Source of the DNA: Saprospiraceae bacterium
GTDB taxonomy: Bacteria > Bacteroidota > Bacteroidia > Chitinophagales > Saprospiraceae
DNA: 8,270 nucleotides
Assembly (NCBI GenBank): GCA_014379065.1
Contig: JACMMM010000145.1
Span: forward strand, 1-8,270
Reading direction: 5' to 3'
A model generated the notes under the pieces. That model had not been told where the DNA came from, made no database searches, and saw only the letters and a list, made by a program, of their open reading frames with translations. The position numbers were made by a program, and so were the translations under genes. Positions within the stretch are counted from its first letter, which is position 1. Each line of letters begins with the position of its first letter. Below, one piece after another: positions 5,483 to 8,270 of this stretch.

Positions 5483-6850
5483 ATGCAATTCAACGCAATC
5501 AAAAAAATCTACTTCATCGGCATCGGCGGCATCGGCATGTCGGCCCTGGCACGCTACTTCCACCTGCATGGTGCGGAGGTGTACGGCTACGACCGCACCG
5601 AGACCGAACTGACGCGTGCGCTCGCATTCGAAGGGATGCAGGTGCACTACGAAGATGACGTGAAGCAGATTCCAGAAGGCGTTGACCTGGTAGTTTGGAC
5701 GCCTGCGGTTCCAAAAGACCTAGCCGAGTTAAATTGGTTTATCGAACGAAACTACCCGCTGAAAAAACGCGCCGAAGTACTCGGCATCATCAGCCGCGCC
5801 AAAAAGTGCGTTGCCATCGCCGGCACCCACGGGAAAACCACGACTTCGACCATGGCAGCCCACCTGCTCCGCGCTTCGGGCGTGGACGCAACGGCTTTCG
5901 TGGGCGGAATCTCTGGCAACCTCGGTTCCAACTTTGTGGAAGGCAAAAGCGATTGGGTGGTCGTAGAAGCCGACGAGTACGACCGTTCGTTCTTGCACCT
6001 CAGTCCGGATGTGGCGGTGCTGAACTCGCTCGACGCCGACCACCTCGATATCTACGGTACGCCCGAAGCAGTGGTGGAATCCTACAAGCAGTTTGCGCGA
6101 CAGATAAAGCCCGGCGGCAAACTGATTTACAAACACGGCTTGCCACTCGAAGATGTAGCTGCTGAATTACAGGCATCGGGTCGTTTCGTGTTCACTTTTG
6201 GCATTGAAGAAGGGTATTATGAGGCCTACAACGTACATGTGGAAGATGGCCAAACGGCTTTCGGATTGAAATCAACCATCTTTGATTGGAGCGATTTGCG
6301 GCTGAATTATCCAGGCAATCACAACGTGCTGAACGCCACGGCGGCTATCGCGGCAACGCTGGCAGCAGGTGGTTTTTCAACCGAATTGCGGGCTGCATTG
6401 GCTGATTTCAAAGGCGTGAAACGCCGCTTTGAAACGATTGTAAAAACTGAAAAGACGGTGTACGTGGACGATTACGCCCACCACCCCGCTGAACTAGAAG
6501 CCACCATTCAGGCTGCCCGTTCGCTGTATCCTGGGAAACGGCTTACGGGAGTTTTTCAGCCGCACCTGTTCACCCGCACCCGCGATTTCGCGGAGGCGTT
6601 TGCTACAGCCCTGGACAAACTGGACGAGTGTCTTTTGCTGCCGATTTACCCGGCCCGTGAACTGCCCCTGCCCGGCGTGACTTCGGAGATGCTGTTGGAT
6701 AAAATGACCTTGAAAAACAAGCAATTGGTTCAAAAAAACGACTTGCTCAACCAACTTAAAACCCGCCGTCCCGAGGTCTTGCTGACCATGGGCGCGGGGG
6801 ATATTGACACATTCGTTGAGCCGATAAAGCAAATGATAATGGAGGCTTGA
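5483..6850 (+). CDS. murC: MurC, UDP-N-acetylmuramate--L-alanine ligase
   Basis: Cytoplasmic ATP-dependent ligase joining L-alanine to UDP-MurNAc, the first step of stem-peptide assembly. The 455-residue length is typical. Domains are in order: the UDP-binding Rossmann domain with FIGIGGIGMSALA (11-23) and WTPAVP (72-77); the central ATPase domain with P-loop GTHGKTTT (114-121), EADEYDRSF (162-170) and LDADHLDIYG (183-192); YPGNHNVLNATAA (276-288); GVKRRFE (311-317); and the C-terminal domain with DDYAHHPAE (329-337), FQPHLFTRT (358-366) and MGAGDI (436-441). The YAHHPAE block distinguishes MurC from MurD, MurE and MurF. The ATG at 5483 is followed at once by the glycine loop, as expected. 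The gene is more G+C-rich than its accessory neighbours and shows no defects. Confidence 0.98.
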   Translation: MQFNAIKKIYFIGIGGIGMSALARYFHLHGAEVYGYDRTETELTRALAFEGMQVHYEDDVKQIPEGVDLVVWTPAVPKDLAELNWFIERNYPLKKRAEVLGIISRAKKCVAIAGTHGKTTTSTMAAHLLRASGVDATAFVGGISGNLGSNFVEGKSDWVVVEADEYDRSFLHLSPDVAVLNSLDADHLDIYGTPEAVVESYKQFARQIKPGGKLIYKHGLPLEDVAAELQASGRFVFTFGIEEGYYEAYNVHVEDGQTAFGLKSTIFDWSDLRLNYPGNHNVLNATAAIAATLAAGGFSTELRAALADFKGVKRRFETIVKTEKTVYVDDYAHHPAELEATIQAARSLYPGKRLTGVFQPHLFTRTRDFAEAFATALDKLDECLLLPIYPARELPLPGVTSEMLLDKMTLKNKQLVQKNDLLNQLKTRRPEVLLTMGAGDIDTFVEPIKQMIMEA

Positions 6851-6866
6851 CCAATCTCCGCTGCCG

Positions 6867-6985
6867 TTGTTGGCGTCCTCGCCCACAACATCGGCGGTGC
6901 GAGATGTCCAACTTGAAAAACAGACAATTGACTCGAAATTAAACTTGGTATCACTCGTGTAATTTGTTGGCGAGGACGCCAACAA
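6867..6985. repeat. Inverted pair of a short palindromic element (TTGTTGGCG...CGCCAACAA) in the murC-ORF gap
   Basis: The copy at 6867-6883 (TTGTTGGCGTCCTCGCC) is the exact reverse complement of 6969-6985, 17 of 17 bases, with 85 bases between. Each copy is itself palindromic: the right one (6964-6985) has 9-bp arms TTGTTGGCG and CGCCAACAA around AGGA, and the left one (6867-6888) has one mismatch. The pair can fold as one long stem or two small hairpins. It may act as a transcript stabiliser or attenuator after murC, or be a dispersed element; the sequence does not decide. Confidence 0.88.
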
Positions 6986-7004
6986 AGGCAAAAAGGCAAA
7001 ACCA

Positions 7005-7325
7005 ATGTCACATTTTACACTGCTCTTTAAACGCAAGTTTGACTTTGAAAAATTGAAAAAGGATGAAAAATTTGAACCAATAGGCAATCGAGATGAGGTG
7101 ATTGAAATGATAAAGAGAATCTTGCCTGAGATTGATTTTGCGGACGAAGAAATGGGTTTTTACAATGGCGAATTTGGAAGTTTTGTCGTGAGTCTTGGTT
7201 CAACAGATATGAACGTCATTAGCATTGGGATCAGAAATGCTCCATCTGATGACCTGGTAAATAATCTTTGTAAAGAATTGAATTTGTACGCTTTTGATTC
7301 TTCAACTGGAGAATTCACAAATTGA
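7005..7325 (+). CDS. Small orphan protein of unknown function
   Basis: A 106-residue acidic soluble protein with no signal peptide or membrane segment. It starts at an ATG right after the palindromic pair and its stop sits just before ftsQ. The visible pattern is FEPIGNRDEVIEMIKRILPEI (23-43), then GFYNGEFGSFVVSLGSTD (51-68), then SIGIRNAP and a C-terminal AFDSSTGEF (97-105). The layout, with a helix, a Gly-rich acidic turn, beta strands and a closing STGEF, recalls small single-domain bacterial proteins that carry the same STGEF ending, but I cannot name the family. Codon and base composition are visibly more A+T-rich than murC and ftsQ, which suggests later arrival between them. The coding frame looks real: it is uninterrupted and patterned like a folded protein. 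Confidence 0.75.
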   Translation: MSHFTLLFKRKFDFEKLKKDEKFEPIGNRDEVIEMIKRILPEIDFADEEMGFYNGEFGSFVVSLGSTDMNVISIGIRNAPSDDLVNNLCKELNLYAFDSSTGEFTN

Positions 7326-7336
7326 AACACAAAAAA

Positions 7337-8110
7337 ATGCTTAGCCTGCCCCGCCTCCGCTACGACCGCCTTGCTTGGCTAATGTTCCTTTTCATCGTCG
7401 TGATGATCTGGGTCATTGCCCGCAGGCACAAGGCGAACACTTTCGCGGAGGGGCTGCAAGTAACTGTGAAGGAATTACCCAGCGGAGACAAATTGATCAG
7501 TGATCGAGACGTGCGGCAAGCGTTACTGACGGCCTTCGGGAGCGACCTTGAAAACTCAGAACTGGCCAACCTGGATGTGGAGCGAATGGAACGCGTGTTG
7601 GAAGGCGACCCATTTGTGAAAAACGCCGATGTGTACATTGACCAAAACAACCAACTCCATATCAACATCGAACAACGTGAACCCCTGGTGCGCGTGCTCG
7701 ACAACAATGGAAACAACTATTACCTCGATGCGACGGGCAAAAAGATGCCCCCGTCCAAAAATTTCGCAGCGCATGTGATCGTGGCCACGGGCAATTTGTC
7801 GCCCTACACCCCCGAATTCCGTGAAAAGCGAAAAAGCAGTTTGAAAGACCTTTTTGCCATCACACAGGCCCTGCTGGCCGACGAGTTTTTGAAGTCGTTC
7901 ATCCAGCAGATCCACGTGAACAACGCGGGCGATTTCATCCTCGTCCCGCTCATCGGAGATCAGAAAATTGTGTTAGGCTCAGCCCGGAAACTGGAAGATA
8001 AATTGAACCGATTGAAGATTTTTTACCAGCAGGGAATGCCGTATGAAGGCTGGAGGAAGTATGAGACGATTAACCTCAAATACAGTGGGCAAGTGGTCTG
8101 CAAAAGATAG
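7337..8110 (+). CDS. ftsQ: FtsQ/DivIB-type cell division protein
   Basis: A bitopic membrane protein of the divisome: short cytoplasmic tail, one membrane segment (residues about 11-28, LAWLMFLFIVVMIWVIA core), then a periplasmic POTRA-like domain (about 37-116) and the FtsQ beta domain. Seen features are ISDRDVRQALL (54-64), LDVERMERVLEGDPFVKNADV (79-99; the usual POTRA segment), IEQREPLVRVLDNNG (111-125), YYLDATGKKMP (128-138), and a C-terminus YETINLKYSGQVVCKR typical of Bacteroidota FtsQ. The position after murC, where ftsQ normally precedes ftsA, agrees. The frame is open upstream to a TTG at 7322 overlapping the previous stop, but the ATG at 7337 is preferred (257 aa), since it keeps a short basic tail before the membrane segment. 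In other phyla this family is weakly conserved; here the context makes the call firm. Confidence 0.93.
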   Translation: MLSLPRLRYDRLAWLMFLFIVVMIWVIARRHKANTFAEGLQVTVKELPSGDKLISDRDVRQALLTAFGSDLENSELANLDVERMERVLEGDPFVKNADVYIDQNNQLHINIEQREPLVRVLDNNGNNYYLDATGKKMPPSKNFAAHVIVATGNLSPYTPEFREKRKSSLKDLFAITQALLADEFLKSFIQQIHVNNAGDFILVPLIGDQKIVLGSARKLEDKLNRLKIFYQQGMPYEGWRKYETINLKYSGQVVCKR

Positions 8111-8204
8111 GTTGATGAAGGTTTATAAGGGTTTATAAGGGTTGATAGTCCAACTCAGAAACCCCAATAAACCTTCATAAACCCTCATAAACCCTGATAA
8201 ACTA
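8110..8204. repeat. Decamer palindromic spacer (GGTTTATAAG / CATAAACCCT) after ftsQ
   Basis: The left arm has 10-base units GTTGATGAAG, GTTTATAAGG, GTTTATAAGG, GTTGATAGTC (8111-8150). The right arm has ACCCCAATAA, ACCTTCATAA, ACCCTCATAA, ACCCTGATAA (8161-8200). The arms are reverse complements with a few mismatches, so the spacer can form a long imperfect hairpin around CAACTCAGAA. The unit is the same family as in 4455-4530. Confidence 0.9.
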
Positions 8205-8219
8205 AAAAAACTCATTGGC

Positions 8220-8270
8220 ATGCAATACACCTATTCATTTGAAAAAATGGCAGTTTGGCAAATGGCAAGG
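8220..8270 (+). CDS. Four-helix-bundle protein (S23/IVP-like), start only
   Basis: Seventeen codons, MQYTYSFEKMAVWQMAR, run off the window end. The FEK-x-x-VWQ-x-AR opening is the hallmark start of the four-helix-bundle family related to proteins encoded in 23S rRNA intervening sequences. In Bacteroidota, members are common as stand-alone genes of unknown role. It follows the decamer palindrome, in the place where ftsA would be expected next. Identity rests on a short stretch, and the rest is unseen. Confidence 0.75.
   Translation, partial: MQYTYSFEKMAVWQMAR

Noticed and set aside
5695..6165. 156-codon + frame inside murC
   Set aside because: Arg/Pro-rich shadow of the GC-rich murC frame, without recognisable motifs.
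6940..6947. TAAACTTG as a Bacteroidota -7 promoter element (TAnnTTTG)
   Set aside because: One mismatch, and the nearest TTG candidates lie 24 or 9 bases upstream rather than about 19-21, so support is too weak.
8110..8204. Spacer hairpin as a standard rho-independent terminator of ftsQ
   Set aside because: The arms are AT-rich repeats with mismatches and are followed by A-rich, not T-rich, sequence; a role in termination cannot be claimed.

Overview
The window is a stretch of the division and cell-wall (dcw) cluster of a Bacteroidota bacterium, with every gene on the + strand. The core order is murD (3' end only), ftsW, murG, murC, ftsQ, which is the order usual in this phylum. The phylum is also suggested by the lack of Shine-Dalgarno-like purine runs before the starts, by the A/C-rich leaders, and by GxxExxY and four-helix-bundle (S23/IVP-like) genes placed next to core genes. 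A Saprospiria or Haliscomenobacter-like host is a guess from general style, not something the window proves.

Layout: 1-192 murD C-terminus. 193-844 a GxxExxY gene (298-708) held between inverted copies of a CTTAGTG-type repeat. 845-1997 a GT4-type glycosyltransferase split into two frames by a 17-unit AGTCAAC heptamer tract. 1998-2112 a G-free repeat leader. 2113-3246 ftsW. 3331-4470 murG, carrying an in-frame palindromic insert. 4540-5375 two tandem paralogous small lipoprotein genes. 5376-5482 a palindromic CCCTAAA-repeat spacer. 5483-6850 murC. 6851-7004 a spacer with two copies of a short palindrome. 7005-7325 an AT-rich orphan gene. 7337-8110 ftsQ. 8111-8219 a decamer palindromic spacer. 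8220-8270 the start of a four-helix-bundle protein gene.

The core genes act in sequence. MurC and MurD add L-Ala and D-Glu to UDP-MurNAc in the cytoplasm, MurG converts lipid I to lipid II, FtsW polymerises glycan at the septum, and FtsQ organises the divisome. Accessory genes sit in nearly every gap between core genes: GxxExxY plus glycosyltransferase, the lipoprotein pair, the small orphan, and the four-helix-bundle gene.

The most striking signal lies outside the proteins. Most gaps hold their own short tandem repeat with a 7- or 10-base period. The repeat is often G-rich at the left and C-rich at the right, so that the gap can fold on itself, and it is G-free for 50-90 bases just before the next start codon. 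The same kind of sequence runs into the last codons of three genes, interrupts the glycosyltransferase, and a palindromic insert of another type lies within murG. The heptamer tract in the glycosyltransferase makes it a strong candidate for phase variation, because loss of exactly one unit would rejoin the two halves.
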